Source: Hsuehochloa calcarea (Eukaryota; Streptophyta; Magnoliopsida; Poales; Poaceae). Taken from it: 64,000 nt of DNA. The DNA lies in NCBI GenBank assembly GCA_036346395.1, contig CM070599.1, forward strand, positions 23,055,232 to 23,119,231, read 5' to 3'. The translations under genes and the position numbers were made by a program. This document shows, in pieces, positions 31,901 through 44,280 of the stretch; within the stretch, counting starts at the first letter, position 1; every line of letters starts with the position of its first letter. The notes beneath the pieces are model-generated. The model saw only the letters and a program-made list of their open reading frames with translations, was not told the origin of the DNA and ran no database searches.

Positions 31901-33230
31901 ATGTCATCCTCTTCGGGCACTATTTCTATTCCTCGTTGCCTGATGATCTTTGATGGCCTCAATTATCTGGATTGGTTTCAGCACATGCGTGGTCAACGTC
32001 TTTAGGATTTTCTCACTTGCGAGCTACCTTGTCCACCTCGACCTGTTCCACCTGTTGAGCTCATGCTTCCAAAGGATGCTTCCGAAGACACTCGTAAAGA
32101 GGCATATGATGTTTTTGGGGATACCATGGAGACTTTTCAGACTTAGTGTGCTGCCTACAAGATATGGATTGATAAGGATATCTGTGCCTCTACTATTTTA
32201 GTTGCTAGCATGGAGGTGCATCTCACTGGGGATGCGGTTGGCTTGGATTTAGCACAGTTGATGTGGGTGCATCTGTGCAACCGCTACGAGCCATCTAGTG
32301 ATTCCTTGTACCTTGCTATTGTGTGTCACGAGTAGTCGTTGCAGTAGGGAGATGCCACTGTGGACGAGTTCTATACCTAGTTGTCCGCGGTATGGCGTCA
32401 GATTGACTCTTTGGGACCGGATATTTGCCACACTTGTCAGTGCTTTCAGCGTCAGTAGTCTCACCTGGAGCTTCATCGCATCTACGACTTCTTGACACGT
32501 CTTCGGGCTAAGTATCAGCAGACTCATGCTTAGTTGTTGGCGCGCCACCTTCGTGACTCTGTTGGATGCCCTTGCAGCTGTTCGTGCTGAGGAGATTCTC
32601 CTTCGTAGTGCGTATCTTCTGCTGTCACCATCGTTTCCTTCGATTCTAGTAGCTCCTCCAGCTTCTACACTCGCTAGGTCTCCAGCTACTACTTCAGCAG
32701 TGATAGCTGTTGTTGGTAGGGGACTCCACTACACCTATTGCAATAAAGATAGACATGTAGAGCAGTTTTGCTATAGGAAGAAGGATTTACGTCATGGTGA
32801 CCGTCCTCCAAAGGGCACTGGCGGTTCCTCCTCTCAAAGGAGCTCTGGTGCTTCTAATACTCAGGAGCTTCTCACATTGCTACGTCGCATGGCTGCTTTT
32901 GCACCGTCTAGTTCTGTTGCATTCTCTTATAGTTAGAGACCACCTTCTACTTCTTCTTCCTCAGATATATCACCTTGGATTCTTGACTCTGGTACTTCCT
33001 TTCATATGACATCTGATTCCACCAGTCTCACATCCATTAGTCGTTTAGCAGCTCCTATCACAGTTCAGACAGCATATAATACCTCTCTTTCTGTCATAGA
33101 ACGAGGCACTCTTTTGAATTCCTCTTTTCATGTTCCTTCTGTTTTTCATGTCCCCAAACTAACCATGCATCTCATATATGCGGTCAGCTTAATGATCATG
33201 GTTGTCGTGTAATTCTCGATTCTGATTCTT
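31901..33230 (+). pseudogene. Copia-3 gag and aspartic protease
   Basis: ATG at 31901 opens gag (SSSGTISIP, FDGLNYLDWFQHM). An in-frame deletion removes the residues between HM and RGQRL seen in Copia-A, and stops follow soon after. The zinc knuckle near 32735-32770 is diverged (CNKDRHVEQFCY). The protease has SPWILDSGTSFHMTSDSTS with its catalytic DSG at 32985-32993 and FHVPSVFHVPKLTMHL downstream. Protease would release gag, integrase and RT. At least eight stops prevent a polyprotein. This is the only Copia copy in the window with an intact DSG. Confidence 0.88.
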
Positions 33231-33389
33231 GTTATGTTCAAGATCGATGCACGGCGACTCTAGTTGGTACTGGCTCTCGCCGCCGTGACTCGTGGTGTCT
33301 CTAGCAGTTTGACTGGTTTCATTTTCCTTCCGCTGCCCATGTCAGTCTTGTCACCTCCACCACCACCTCCGTTGCATCCTCCACTGTGT

Positions 33390-34240
33390 CTTTTGCTCAG
33401 TGGCATCATCGTTTGGGACATCTTTGCGGGTCACATCTATCTTTTTAGTTCGTCGTGGTCTTTTAGGGTCTGTGTCTGGTGATGCTTGCTCTAAATTGGC
33501 AGGGTTGTAAGCTTGGTAAAGAGCTTCAACTCTACTATTCTTCCGATGAGTCAGTCCCACAGCGTCCTTTTGATCTTGTTTATTCTGATGTATGGGGTCT
33601 GGATCCTTTCGTTTCGAAAGGATCCTTTCATGACTTTTATCGACACACATGGATATACTTTATGTCATCTCATAGTGAGGTTCTATCCATCTACAAGACT
33701 TTTATCACATGATTCGTACTCAGTATAACTCCTATTCGTGTTTTTTGTGCTGATTCTGCTAAGGAATACTTGTCGGGAGTTCTTCGTAGTTTTCTTACTA
33801 AGTAGGGCACTCTCTCAGTTTTATTGCCCCGGTGCTCATGCCCAGAACGGTGTGGCTGAACGAAAGCATAATCATCTTCTTGAGACAACCCGTGCTCTTA
33901 TGCTTGCTACAGCTGTTCCACCACCCTTCTGGGCTGATGCTGTTTCTACTGTCACTTTCCTGATCAATATTCAGCCTTCTTCTGCTCTTCAGGGAGGGAT
34001 CCCAGTTGAGTGTCTATGTGGTAAGACTCATGATTATTCTGGTATTCACCTCTTTGGTGTGTGTGCTATGTTCTTCTTGCACCTCGTGAGCGCACCAAGC
34101 TGACCGCTCAGTCCATCGAGTGTGTTTTTCTGGGATATAGCGCTGAGCACAAGGGATATCGTTGTTAGGATCCTGTTGGCCGATGAATGCGGATTTCTCG
34201 GGACATCACTTTTGATGAGTCTCATGCTTTCTACCCTCAT
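33390..34240 (+). pseudogene. Copia-3 pre-integrase and integrase
   Basis: WHHRLG-like pre-integrase is near 33405, then HSVLLILFILMYGVW in a shifted frame (equivalent to PFDLVYSDVWG), FHDFYRHTWIYFMSSHSEV, AQNGVAERKHNHLLETTRAL, PPPFWADAVSTVTFLINIQP and SIECVFLGY-type sequence. A deletion around 33628 removes the first catalytic aspartate region of the core (DDFS). The NGVAER motif with its glutamate is intact. Frame changes occur at about 33470, 33720 and 34070. Confidence 0.87.
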
Positions 34241-34499
34241 CCTTCTCCTTCTACCACTCCAGCATCTCTCGTCGAGCCACTTTCTTGCTTGACCTTTCTT
34301 GCCACCTCCATAGTCACCTAACCTCCACTGCCTTTGGCCTCGCCTATGCCTCCTTCCCCGTCGGCGTCTCCTTTACCACCGGTGCCTCCTTCACCACTAA
34401 TACACTCTCTAGAGGTTCCTCCTGGCCTTGTTCCTTCTTATTCTCTCAACTGCACTCGTCGTTCGTGAGTTGAGAATTCTTCTAATGCGCCATCTTCTG

Positions 34500-35107
34500 A
34501 TGGGTCATCTTCTTCGACTTCTTCTCCTCGATATGCTCTTCGTAATCGTTAGTCTATTCGGCCTCCTGAGCGCTTTGGTTTTACTACTGCAGTTGCTCTT
34601 GCTGAACTGACCTCTTATTGTGATGCTGCTATTCATCAGGAGTGGCAGCATACGATGGCAAAGGAGATTGTAGCCTGTGAGCGTAGTGGTATGTGGGATC
34701 TTGTCCCTCCTCCCGCGCGTGTTACTCTTATCACGTGCAAGTGAGGTCTACAAGGTTAAGACCCGCTCTGATGGTTCTCTTGAGCTCTACAAGGCTTGTC
34801 TCGTGGCACGTAGGTTTCAATGGGAGCATGGTCGTGATTATGATAAGACTTTTGCTCCTGTGGCTCACATGACCACTGTTCGCACTATTCTTGTTGTGGC
34901 GTCTGTTCGGGAATGGTCCATCTCTCAGGTGTAAGGAATGCTTTTTTTAATGGTGAGCTGCATGTGGAGGTTTATATGCAATCACCATTGATGTATTCTG
35001 TTCCTGAGGGTATGGTTTATCACCTTTGCCGATCTCTTTATGGCCTCAAGGAAAGTCTTAGTGAGCATTTTCTCATGTCTGATCTTGGTCCTCTTTGCTA
35101 CTTTCTT
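34500..35107 (+). pseudogene. Copia-3 reverse transcriptase, internally deleted
   Basis: RT runs from about 34625 (HQEWQHTMAKEI) through VYKVKTRSDGSLELY, FAPVAHMTTVRTILVVASVR, EGMVYHLCRSLYGLK. It then jumps, near 35050, directly to ESLSEHFLMSDLGPLCYFLG. About 190 bp containing the YVDD catalytic box is missing. The sequence ends in unrelated DNA at 35107. Confidence 0.87.
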
Positions 35108-37064
35108 GGGGTTGAGAACATGTGCGCCCTCATGATACCACAAGTTATAGTTCCTGGCATAGGATAGGGCCCTGAATCATTATGAATAGTATTTTCGGAC
35201 CAACACTATGAAGAGGTCTACTTGAGTCGTACCACCTGACGGAATTGGTCAACAATGGTGCTACCAAATGTTACACGATGTTGACATTGTCTCACCTCAA
35301 GGTATTTTGTCATATTGTCCCCTTTCTTTGGATCGTACATCTGGAGCAACCCTCCCCCCACAGAGGACATAGTGAGGCTTCAATAGATAGGCATTGTTAG
35401 AGTATGGAGAGAAAGCCGGTCCCAACATATCACATTGACTTCATGACACTATTGTAATAGGTGCAGATCTTTTCACCCACTTACAAGATTTTTGCTACAA
35501 CATGTAGTTGTAAAACAAGCTTGCACATGGCCATGAGGTTCGGTAGGGCATTCAAGAAGAATTACTTGGTGTCTCCTTCCAAGCTAGTCAAGCCTCCTAG
35601 TGCCACTAACAAGGAGGGATGGCCACACGCTATCAAGCATTGTTGTAATGTAACGGGCTCCTTTTGGTTGTAGTTAGTGATGACGACAATGGATGAAGAC
35701 AAGGGTCATACCAATGGCGCAATTCTCTGCAACTATTCACTCCCCTCTACTTGAGCTATAGCCCAAGGGTAAGTTGTTTCTCATTGAGGAAAAAATGTTG
35801 TCGACCATTAGGCCCCATTAAGGTGCCACATAGGGAGGCAACAGTGGCATAAACAATAGATTTATGATTAAAATGTGAATTTAAAAGGTGATATTCTATT
35901 AGGGAATACTATGGGTGGTGCATAGTCGCAGCGCTAGTGGCAGTAAATTTAGCTTTGATGGTTAGTTTCCTTACCTTTTCTTGTGCCCCGTGTTTTTTAG
36001 TTAGTTTCCATCTCGTTAAAGAATTGTTACTTATTATATAAAAGATTGTACCAAAGGGTTTATGCAGAGAGTAGAAATAAAAGGGTTCATTCTAACTTTA
36101 TCTCCCTATTCTTATTTACAAACCTCTCAACAACCTACATTGCAAAAGCAATAAGGAAAAGGAGAACAAGGCCAACTACTACAATAGTCTCCATTACGCC
36201 AATACTGGACATTCCATCCATTAGAAAAAAAATGATTTGTCTAGGGAAAACTATATCAATGGGGAAATCTTATCGGACCCTAACGATAGTTCGACGAAAT
36301 TTTGGACAAAATTTTTTAATTGGAATTTTAATTTTTCAGATGTAAAGACAAAATTTATCTAAATTTTGAATTGAAATTTGAATTTGATTGAAAATTAAAG
36401 TCGGTGGTCGTCTATCACAAGCCCGTCCTCATCGGATTGGGATCTTTGCACTCCTATGGAGGCCTACCACCAAAGCAGGTCTTACTTGGCAACCCGAGGT
36501 GGTCTCTCTTCCATGACATGATGTTAGTGCAATTGTTCCGTTGTCCATTAACATGTTCTATCATCATCATATTACAATCATTACCATAACATCATCATGA
36601 TGTTATCATAAAGACATTGTAATAAGCACGTATAAATCATAAAGATATCATCCCAAATAAATCAATAAAGAAAAGTAATACAGAAACCGCAGTCTACCCG
36701 TCTACCATGCACTTCCTTTTTAGCCTCAAAACGGAACGATGCGAAGGCGACACCGAACCCGAAGCAACACCCCATGGACAAAGCCAATTCTCACATCAAA
36801 AACATGCAACAACAGTACAATAATATAAAGAAATTTAACATCACTCCTACGCACAAACCCGACATAAATAACACCTCCTCACCGAACAACCCACCCGCTG
36901 TTCCGGTGATCAAACGACCATAACTCCTAATTCTAGAATCCAAACTTAACAAACAATATGAGTTAATTGTCTAAGCCTTTGTTTTTAACCTCGTAGGTCA
37001 AACTGTTGCGCTATTGATCAGCAAGCTTATAAATTTTATATCTATTTTTCTATATTATAAAAAT
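35108..37064. other. Unassigned 2 kb, possibly Gypsy leader/LTR debris
   Basis: Nothing is clearly coding. Around 36230-36380 the phrase TCGGACCCTAACGATAGTTC followed by A/T-rich sequence resembles Gypsy LTR composition. The 99-codon open frame at 36046-36345 is low-complexity basic sequence I do not recognise. 35460-35700 has a short plus-strand open frame of unknown nature. Confidence 0.4.
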
Positions 37065-37690
37065 TAGCAAACTTTACCACTTTTGGAAACTATGAAAAAT
37101 TATCTAACTTTTCCTAGTTATGACCATAATTTAATTCCACCATCTACTATAAGAACAAGGCAAACAAAATAGCTGCTACCAATGATTTTGGAATTCTGGA
37201 CAACAGCACTCCCAAAGTTATAACTTTTACATCCCTCATGCAAAACCAGCGTTGTTGCAGTCTATTAAAAGTTTAAACAATAACCTACAATATTCATGAT
37301 ATAGCAAAGCTATGAAACATGACATAGATATCCAAAAACTCCCTCACAAGGCTGAACAGCGCACCGAACTGAAACATGGCATAACCAAACCACAAATCCT
37401 GCTAACCATCTACCGAGAAACATTGATTAACCGCTAATCTAGTATCACAACAAAGGTTCTTAGGTCGTTACCCATCGAAAATGGATGATGGATACTACTA
37501 GAACACGAAGCCCTAAGTTCCCTCCTCTTCTTCTCCTTCTTCCTTCTCCCTTCTCTCTTCTTCTTCCTTCTCCTTCCTTCTCTGTCTCCTCCACAGCCGG
37601 CAGCGCAGGGCAGCAATAGAAGCAATAGCGGTGCATGGCACGGCAGTCAGCGGCGGCTGCACAGCAAGACCCCGCCACGGCCTTGATAGC
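37065..37690 (-). repeat. Gypsy-1 LTR fragment, third copy
   Basis: It is collinear with 8517-9110 and with 44690-45022 plus 50315-50600. Shared phrases include AGCAAAC(C/T)TTACCACTT and AGCCCTAA(A/G)TTCCCTCCTC. It is cut at both ends and fuses on its right to LINE-2. By eye it is the most diverged of the three copies. Confidence 0.85.
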
Positions 37691-39360
37691 CATATCCTTT
37701 GTAGCCAAAGCCAACGGATACGGAGTGCATTTTCAAGGACGCGTAGATTATGAAGGCCTAGGCCCCCACAATGAATGGGCCTACATACCAACGACCAAGC
37801 AACCAAATAGTCATAACCCGAAACATTATCGGTTCCTTTCCATACGAAAGCCCACCGTTGTTTGTCAATTTCTTTGATAAACCATAATGGCGGGTTAAGA
37901 GCCATGAAGCAATAGATGGAGATAGCCGTAAGTACTGTCTCGACAACGACAAGGCGACCTCCTTGCGAGAGCATGCCAGCTTGCAAGCCCTGATGTCTAC
38001 CGGCGACCTTGTCCAACAGGGGTTGGAAATATCCCTTGGTCGGTTTCCTCAAGGATAGGGGCAGCCCAAGATACTTGCATGGGAAGTCGGCAATGGTGCA
38101 CTCAAGTTCCTAAGCCATAAGTTGAAGTTGTTGGTCGCCGCAACGGATCGGAGAGATGGAGTTCTTGGAGAAGTTAGTATGCAATCCCAACGCCTCTCCG
38201 AAGACTTGTAGGATGACTTTGATGGCCTGCATGTCTCTGATGATCGAGGTGAGGAATAGTGTCGCATCGTCCGCAGAGAGCGATAGGCGATGTGGTATAC
38301 CCTGTGGCCCTCTATGAGAGTTCAAGTAGTGAAAAGTTATCAGCTTCAGCCAGAAGGTTATTCAGCACGCCCATCGCAACGATGAACAACATAGGCGACA
38401 TGGGGTCCCCTTGGTGGAAACCTCGGGCGTGCCAAATAGCTTGGCCTGCAATTCCATTATGGAGCACTCTGGTGGAGGTCGAGGAGAATATGATGGCTAG
38501 CCAATTGCACCACTTAGGACCGAATCCCTTGCGCCTTAGAACCTCTAGTAGGAAAGGCCAATAGATTGAGTCGAACGCTTGGGCAATGTTGAGCTTGAGC
38601 ATAAAGGACGCCTTCCTTTTCTGGTGCAGCAGCCTGGCCGATTGCCATACAAGAATAAAATTGTCTTGGATGGAGCGTGTCTTGATGCAGGTTGTCTGGT
38701 TGGCCACTACGGCCTTGGCGAGTACCAGCATCAACCTACAGGCGAGGGCTTTTCTCGAAACTATGGAGCAGATTAATGGGTCGATAGTCTTTTGCTTCCT
38801 GTGCACCCGGCTTCTTCGGCACAAGGGTGATGAGGGCCTAGTTGAGCAAATGGAAATTATTACCGCCAAACGACCAAGATTGGAGATTTCCGCCATGACG
38901 TCGTGTTTAATGATACCCCAACGCTTCAAGTAGAAGTGGGCAATGAATCCATCCGGGACTAGGGCCTTTTCCACTAGCAAGCTCTTGATCGCCTCCCACA
39001 CCCTGTCCTCAGAGAACGATGCGTCCAAATGAGGAGAGATCATGAGAAGGGACATTGAGGTAATTGAGGTCTAGAGCATGAGCTCGAATAACTGGCTTTC
39101 CAATGAGATTCACAAAGAAACTATGGAATGCCTCATCTATGTCCGAATGTGACTAGATCCATCCACTATCCACCTTAAGTTGTGAAATGAAGCTACGTTG
39201 TTTCTAGAAGAAATGGGTGTTCGCATATCCACTTTAGCCTCGACTGGTGGCGTGCAATCGTGTGCTCTAGAGAGAAAAGTCCAAGCATCCTCTTCTTGAG
39301 CACTAATCGGAACCATCTTTCCCAAACTGATAGCACCATGCTCTCCTCGGCAACATCAAA
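37690..39360 (-). pseudogene. LINE-2: linker and reverse transcriptase
   Basis: Minus strand: KKRMLGLFSLEHTIARHQS at the linker, then VWEAIKSLLVEKALVPDGF, NQTTCIKTRSIQDNFILVWQ, FMLKLNIAQAFDSIYWPFLL (the first catalytic aspartate, DSIYW) and ARGFHQGDPMSPMLFIVAM. The catalytic box reads SADD (F/YADD expected) at about 38261-38280. RGLQAG-type and GGLGLHNLRVLENALRIRW segments follow toward 37700. It lacks the endonuclease and the 3' tail. A 247-codon frame (39055-38312) is the longest LINE frame here but carries frameshifts at its ends. It is the same family as LINE-1. Confidence 0.88.
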
Positions 39361-39520
39361 CCGCCATATGAGTTCTTTGGGAACATGAAAGATATAGTGT
39401 ACTCCATGAATGGACTTGGGAAGGTCCAAGCGATAAGCCAAACTTCCAATTTGCGCGATTATCAGAAATGGTCCAACGTACATTTGGCTAAGCTTTTATT
39501 TAGTACCAAATAGCACAATG
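39361..39520 (-). pseudogene. Gypsy integrase C-terminal scrap
   Basis: The minus-strand phrase KLSQMYVGPFLIIAQIGSLA, then YRLDLPKSIHGVHYIFHVPK, is the conserved C-terminal segment of Ty3/Gypsy integrases (GPF..I..IG..AYRL.LP......VFHVS). It reads in frame straight into the LINE-2 linker (RFDVAEESMVLSVWERWFRL), so a 96-codon frame fuses two unrelated elements. Confidence 0.85.
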
Positions 39521-39539
39521 CATTTGGTTGGAGACTTGG

Positions 39540-40420
39540 GATGGCAATCGGGCGCGGTGGGCATGGGTAGTGCTACCCCATACTCATGCCAATGAACCTA
39601 ATTTCGCACCACGGGCATGTCCGCGAAAGGCGATGGGCGAAGAATCTCGCCCATAACCATCGCCCGCGGGTACCCGATGCCTGCGGGTATGCCCATGTGC
39701 CCGCCACCACTCAATCCAACCAACATCTCATCACAAATCCAATGCACATAAGAATAGATAGTAGAACACACGGAAATAGTTCATGTACAACAATTAAAAT
39801 TGAACAAGTTCAACACATAGCTCACAAATATGAGAGTTCACAAATCATAAGCAACAGATCGGGATTTGGGAGGGAATGGAAGAAAAATGAATCTGTGGCC
39901 GGCCGCGAGTAGGATGACCGGATAAGAGTGGAGGGAGTCAGTCGAGGCGAGGCTGGTGACCGCGAGGGAGGAGGATGGATCAAGGGAGTCGGATGAGTCG
40001 GTGACCACTAGGGAGGAGGGACCGAGGGAGCTAGATGGGGGTGACCGCGAGGGAGGAGGAACCAAGGGAGCTGGACAGGGCGGTGACCGCAAGGAAGATA
40101 GGGTAACCACCGGCATCGGCGTGAGACAATGCGCTGAAGGTGGCTTGTGGTGTGGAGGACTAGAGGTGGATGCGTGTAGATGCGGGAGGGATGAGGAGAG
40201 TGGTGGCGCGTTTAGGGAGGTTGGATCAAGTGGGGTTGGAATGTTGAATTTCTCAATAGGGCCCACCTGTTAGGTAGCTGTCGGGTAAACGGGTGCGGTA
40301 GGCACGGGTGGACCTCACCCATGCTCTTGCCCGTTTTCCCGTTGGGCAGAGATTTCGTCGTGTTCATACCCACGAGCAGAAAAGGAAGAACATACCCACA
40401 TCGACCCATGCATGGTGCCC
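39540..40420. other. Possible non-autonomous TIR element with GGGTA/CCCG ends
   Basis: 39540-39700 and 40270-40410 are rich in GGGCATGGGTA, GGGTACCCGATG and their inverses, a composition common at ends of plant non-autonomous hAT-like elements (GGGATGGCAATCGGGC...). The interior is GC-rich and repetitive without a gene. I could not define exact ends or a target duplication. Confidence 0.35.
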
Positions 40421-40512
40421 GCCTAGGCACCCCTACCAGTGCACGCCTCCACGTCGGTGTGCTTGATCACATCGCCACAACCCAGAGGAGGGAGAGGAGC
40501 CGAGAGCGCACC

Positions 40513-40665
40513 AGATGTGGAGGAGGCAAGGTCGGGGGCTACCAAATCCGGAGGAGCCAATCGGGGCGGCCAGATGTGGAGGAGGCAGGGTCAAGGCGGT
40601 CGGATCCGAAGGAGCTGTGGTGGGGGCGGTCGGATGTGGAGGAGGCAGGGTTGGGGGCGGCCAGA
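40513..40665. repeat. 59-60 bp GC-rich tandem repeat
   Basis: (A/G)GATGTGGAGGAGGCA(A/G)GG recurs at 40513, 40572 and 40632, separated by GGCGG(C/T)C-containing spacers. Frames across it (Gly/Arg rich) are not genes. Confidence 0.8.
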
Positions 40666-41880
40666 ACCATTGTCGCCAGAGACGATGTAGACGACCGATG
40701 ACAAGGAAGGCGTTGGAGCTGAGGAAGATGTAGCGTCATTCAACACCAGTGTCGTCTCGTTCTCCTGCCTAGTGGGGACTGGCGATAGGGAGGCGAGGTA
40801 CTGGAGAGGAAGGCAGCGGAAGGTGGTGGCGCAAGTGGCGAGGTAGCACGCAATGTCGGCTCCACCTTCAGCCCCAGCAACCGCACCAGGCGTCGGCAGT
40901 GGCGGGGGCTGGGGCGTGGGGGAATGTTGGAAGGGTGTTGGCTGGGGAGAGGAACGGGGAATCGGGACTGGGAATAGGGTTAGGATTAGGGGTAGGTGGG
41001 GTTTGAGGGGTGAGGAGAGTGATCTAAGCCTTACGATTTAAATCCAACGGTTAGAAGAAAAAATTGACTGAAAACCAACAAATTTTTAATTGAGTGTTGT
41101 GTAGACACTCCCAAAAATAAAATAAAATAAATCATACACATTCCTAGGAGTATTGGTTTGAAAGCAATGGACGGTATTGTCATCGTAGGAGCAACTAATG
41201 GACCGAATGAGTCTTGCGTCGAACTACAACTTTGAATCAATCCTCCAAAGTCTAGTAGGCAAAAGATGATGTGGAACATATTAGATGTTCATATTCAAAG
41301 GATGGATGACAATCGGGGCATCATCAAGGTCAGATTCATAGGATGGACCGACAACAAACATGGTCCTACTACTTTAGATCGACATAGAAATGGTGCATGT
41401 GACCTAGACGAGCAAGTCCGCAAGGTTCTTAAAAGCATCTGAATGACATGCAATTTTCGTTTAGTAGATAATACGAATAATTGAACCTGGATGAGAAGAT
41501 ACACAAGTGATGTAACTAGTTAAGCACATGATAGATCAAGTAGCAAATAATAAAGCAAATGAATTACTAACACAATTGTGAGCTTCGATAATTATTCCAA
41601 GTGAGGCGAGTTATGCTCAAGTCATAACAAGTAAAAGAACTAGCAGCATCATAAGATGGGAGCTACAATGGTACTTGGCCTAGCAACATCATAAGATGGG
41701 AGCTACAACGGTAGTTGGCATTAGTTTTTGCTCACATTAGATATGTTGGATTGATGCATTAATAATTTTATTTTCTTTCAATTTTCTTCTTTTCCCTTTT
41801 CTTTTCTTTGTTTCTTTTTATTCTTTTCCCTTTATTTTCTTCATATCAACAAAGGTATATATATATATCGTAATGACTAG
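40666..41880. other. No gene; short repeats and pyrimidine tract
   Basis: A 40-bp unit (CTAGCA(G/A)CATCATAAGATGG...) is tandemly doubled at 41639-41718. 41768-41848 is an almost pure C/T tract, followed by a TATATATATAT run near 41862. Nothing coding is recognised. Confidence 0.6.
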
Positions 41881-41884
41881 TATT

Positions 41885-42810
41885 CTACAATCTAGGTGCT
41901 CGTCGTGCTGCCGTGCCGACATGGCATGACCCAATTCCCAACTCTAGACAAAGCAGTCTTTTCAATATCATGTTCCTGCACGCGGATTTGATTATACATA
42001 GACGAAGGTTAATCTTGGAGAACACATGGGCTCCATTCAACTGATCAAACAAGTCCTCATTGCGGGGCAAATTATATTTGTTTTTTATTATCACCTGGTT
42101 GAGAGCATGGTAATCAACACACATGGGCCAACTCCTATATTTCTTTTCTGTGAACAAAACATGAGCTCCCCAAGGTGACACACTATGCCGGCTATGGTCT
42201 TTGGACAATAAATCATTAAATTGCTTCTTTCATTCCTCTTGAAAAGGACGTGTCAAACGATTTGGAGATAGAAATTGGTCGAGTACGAGGAACAAGGTCA
42301 ATGTGGAATTGTACATTCCACTCTGGAGGCATTCCTGGAAGTTCAGTAGGAAACATATCGACATAATCATGCACTACTGGGATATCCTCGATACGCAAAG
42401 CTACACTTTTTTTCTGCAAGAGCCAAGAGTATCCGATCTTTACCGCTCATCGGCCAGGGAACAGACTGGCCAACACAAACAGAGATTGCAGATGCGCACT
42501 CCCCTGAAAGATGAACTCTCTAGATGGAGCCTACAAGGCAACAGTCTTCCAGAACCAAGAAATCATGGCACGATAACTACGCAACCAGTCCATACCAAGG
42601 ATAACATCGAAGATTCTAACTGGATAACCATTAGTTTAATAGTGAAATCCCAATCTATATATACTACACAACCAGGACAAATTGTGGAACTAGCAATGAT
42701 ACCCCCAAAACAGTTGACTAGAATTTACTGTGAAATCCACTACATACCCAAATTTGCCCTCCTAGCAAACTCTAGCAATACGAACTAATTGGTTGCTCCA
42801 AAATAAAAAA
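41885..42810 (-). pseudogene. Gypsy-1 copy 2: protease and RT N-terminal part
   Basis: Reading down the minus strand, FDVILGMDWLRSYRAMISWF (about 42605-42540) is the C-terminal signature of Gypsy aspartic proteases (ILGMDWL). RT begins with IPVVHDYVDMFPTELPGMPP and FHIDLVPRTRPIS (42390-42270) and continues SVSPWGAHVLFTEKKYRSW, MCVDYHALNQVIIKNKYNLP and EDLFDQLNGAHVFSKINL (42190-41990). These are the RVT_1 fingers and the first palm motif; the aspartate of FSKIDL reads asparagine, and the YVDD part is absent. A frameshift lies near 42212. The element breaks off at about 41885. Confidence 0.88.
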
Positions 42811-44090
42811 ACAAGGGCATCGTGGGAATCCACAAATTGTGTACCGGTGACCACGTCAGGATGACCTACAAACTCAGTGGTACGAATGACGTAACTCAAG
42901 TGGTGCCAGGACAGCGGAAGCCCTGAGACTCGGCTGAGGCGGTGTAGACCTACTGGAGGTGCGGCAATCTAGAGTGGAAGCGATTGGTGTAGCTGGGTGC
43001 CGCGGCATGCGGCGGTGGCATCTGGCGAGTTAACTATGGTCTTTGGGCGATCGCCATCATCCGGGCACTTTAGATGAAACAATTGAACGTGATGCTGGTG
43101 CTGGCTCCCACTTGATAACGCTAGTGGGATTCGTGGACAAACACACCCCATGTGATCCGACCGCCACTGTGACGACACTCTGTGAGGCTACCCTGTTCTA
43201 CTTGAGCACTCAATCGCACGATCTCCACCTCCACAATTGAAACACACCATACCCTACCCCTGGGACAGGGCGTTAAGCTGGAGTCACTAAGGTAGAACGA
43301 GGCACTGAAGTAGAATGCGGCCTCGATTGCTTTGACTTGGAGAATAGCAGAGGGTGGAGGCCCACTTTGAACTTCTTAAGAGTGGGCCCCTTCGTAATCT
43401 GCATCTCCAACTCCATACTCCTGGACTACTCGACCACAGAGTTGAAATCACGCAGCGTTGTGGCTCCCTTAACATGCCATAACTCAAGGTTAAGCCCCCG
43501 ACAAAACCTCTTGGCCTTCATAAGATCATCATTTTCCATAGGTAGTACGAAGCGTGCTAGGTTGTTGAACTCCAACTCATACTCAGTCATGAACATCTTC
43601 CCCTTCACAAAAGTGGATAGGGCAACCTCCATCCTCTCTATGAAACACTCCGGCTAGTACATCGCCTTGAACTGGTCGATGAAGATCTCCCAAGTGACGG
43701 GATCCTGAGGAGAGGTCCTAGATGAAAGAACCCCTTCCCACTAGATGTCCCTCTCTCCATGTAGCGTAGTCAGTCCGCCGCTTGGACCGGCATGCTCGAA
43801 CTGTTGAATGTATCCAACCTCAACACCATTCACTAGCGAAGGCCCATCTACATCTCGGTGTAAGTGATGCATGGATCTCCCCAAAATGGATCTCCCCAAA
43901 ATTGCAACATGGTCGGGGTCCCTTCCTGTCCCTTGCCCTCTAGGCTGATTAGCAGCAGCCTTCTTTCCAGAACTGTTCCCCTCAGCCATAGACTCATGAA
44001 CTTCAAGCAGTGGCTCCACCCAGCCAGGCCTCCTCCATGTCCTCTACCCTTGGCATAGCTATTCAACACAATCAAACAATCATGCAATAA
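42811..44090 (-). pseudogene. Gypsy-1 copy 2: gag
   Basis: It is collinear with 1-1014 plus 6856-7300 but without the Copia-A insertion. The gag domain MEVALSTFVKGKMFMTEYEL, then LARFVLPMENDDLMKAKRF and LRDFNSVVE lies at 43632-43426. N-terminal MNGVEVGYIQQFEHAGPSGG is at about 43830. A basic GRGHGGG segment is near 44050. The zinc-knuckle stretch (42950-43290) is heavily rearranged relative to copy 1. The unfilled Copia-A site CCCAC is at about 43738-43742. Confidence 0.85.
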
Positions 44091-44280
44091 GCCTCATAAG
44101 CATCATCCTCAAATCATTACTATTCATCAATACGATAGAATGGAAATGTAAATGCAATGCTTGACCCATTCTCATCCTATTGTGCACTAGTGTGTCAAAA
44201 TTTAAGTTAATTAACCAACCAAAGTCAGGTTATAGTAATTAATTGGCCTATATCAAAATTTTAGTTTAATTAGCCAAACC

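Larger units (their letters stand above)
31201..35107 (+). mobile_element. Copia-3, truncated Copia element of the Copia-A family
   Basis: A 129-bp LTR and primer site match Copia-A. Gag, protease, integrase and the first half of RT follow in order. Unlike Copia-A it keeps the protease, but it lacks YVDD, RNase H, the polypurine tract and the 3' LTR. It ends abruptly after FLGVEN at about 35107. With no second end, no target duplication can be read. Confidence 0.9.

Noticed and set aside
36046..36345. 99-codon frame considered as an organelle-derived insert
   Set aside because: No organelle protein is recognisable and the surrounding sequence looks like Gypsy leader/LTR debris.
40321..40739. 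126-codon Gly/Arg-rich frame
   Set aside because: It is generated by the 59-60 bp tandem repeat, and all frames there are similarly open.
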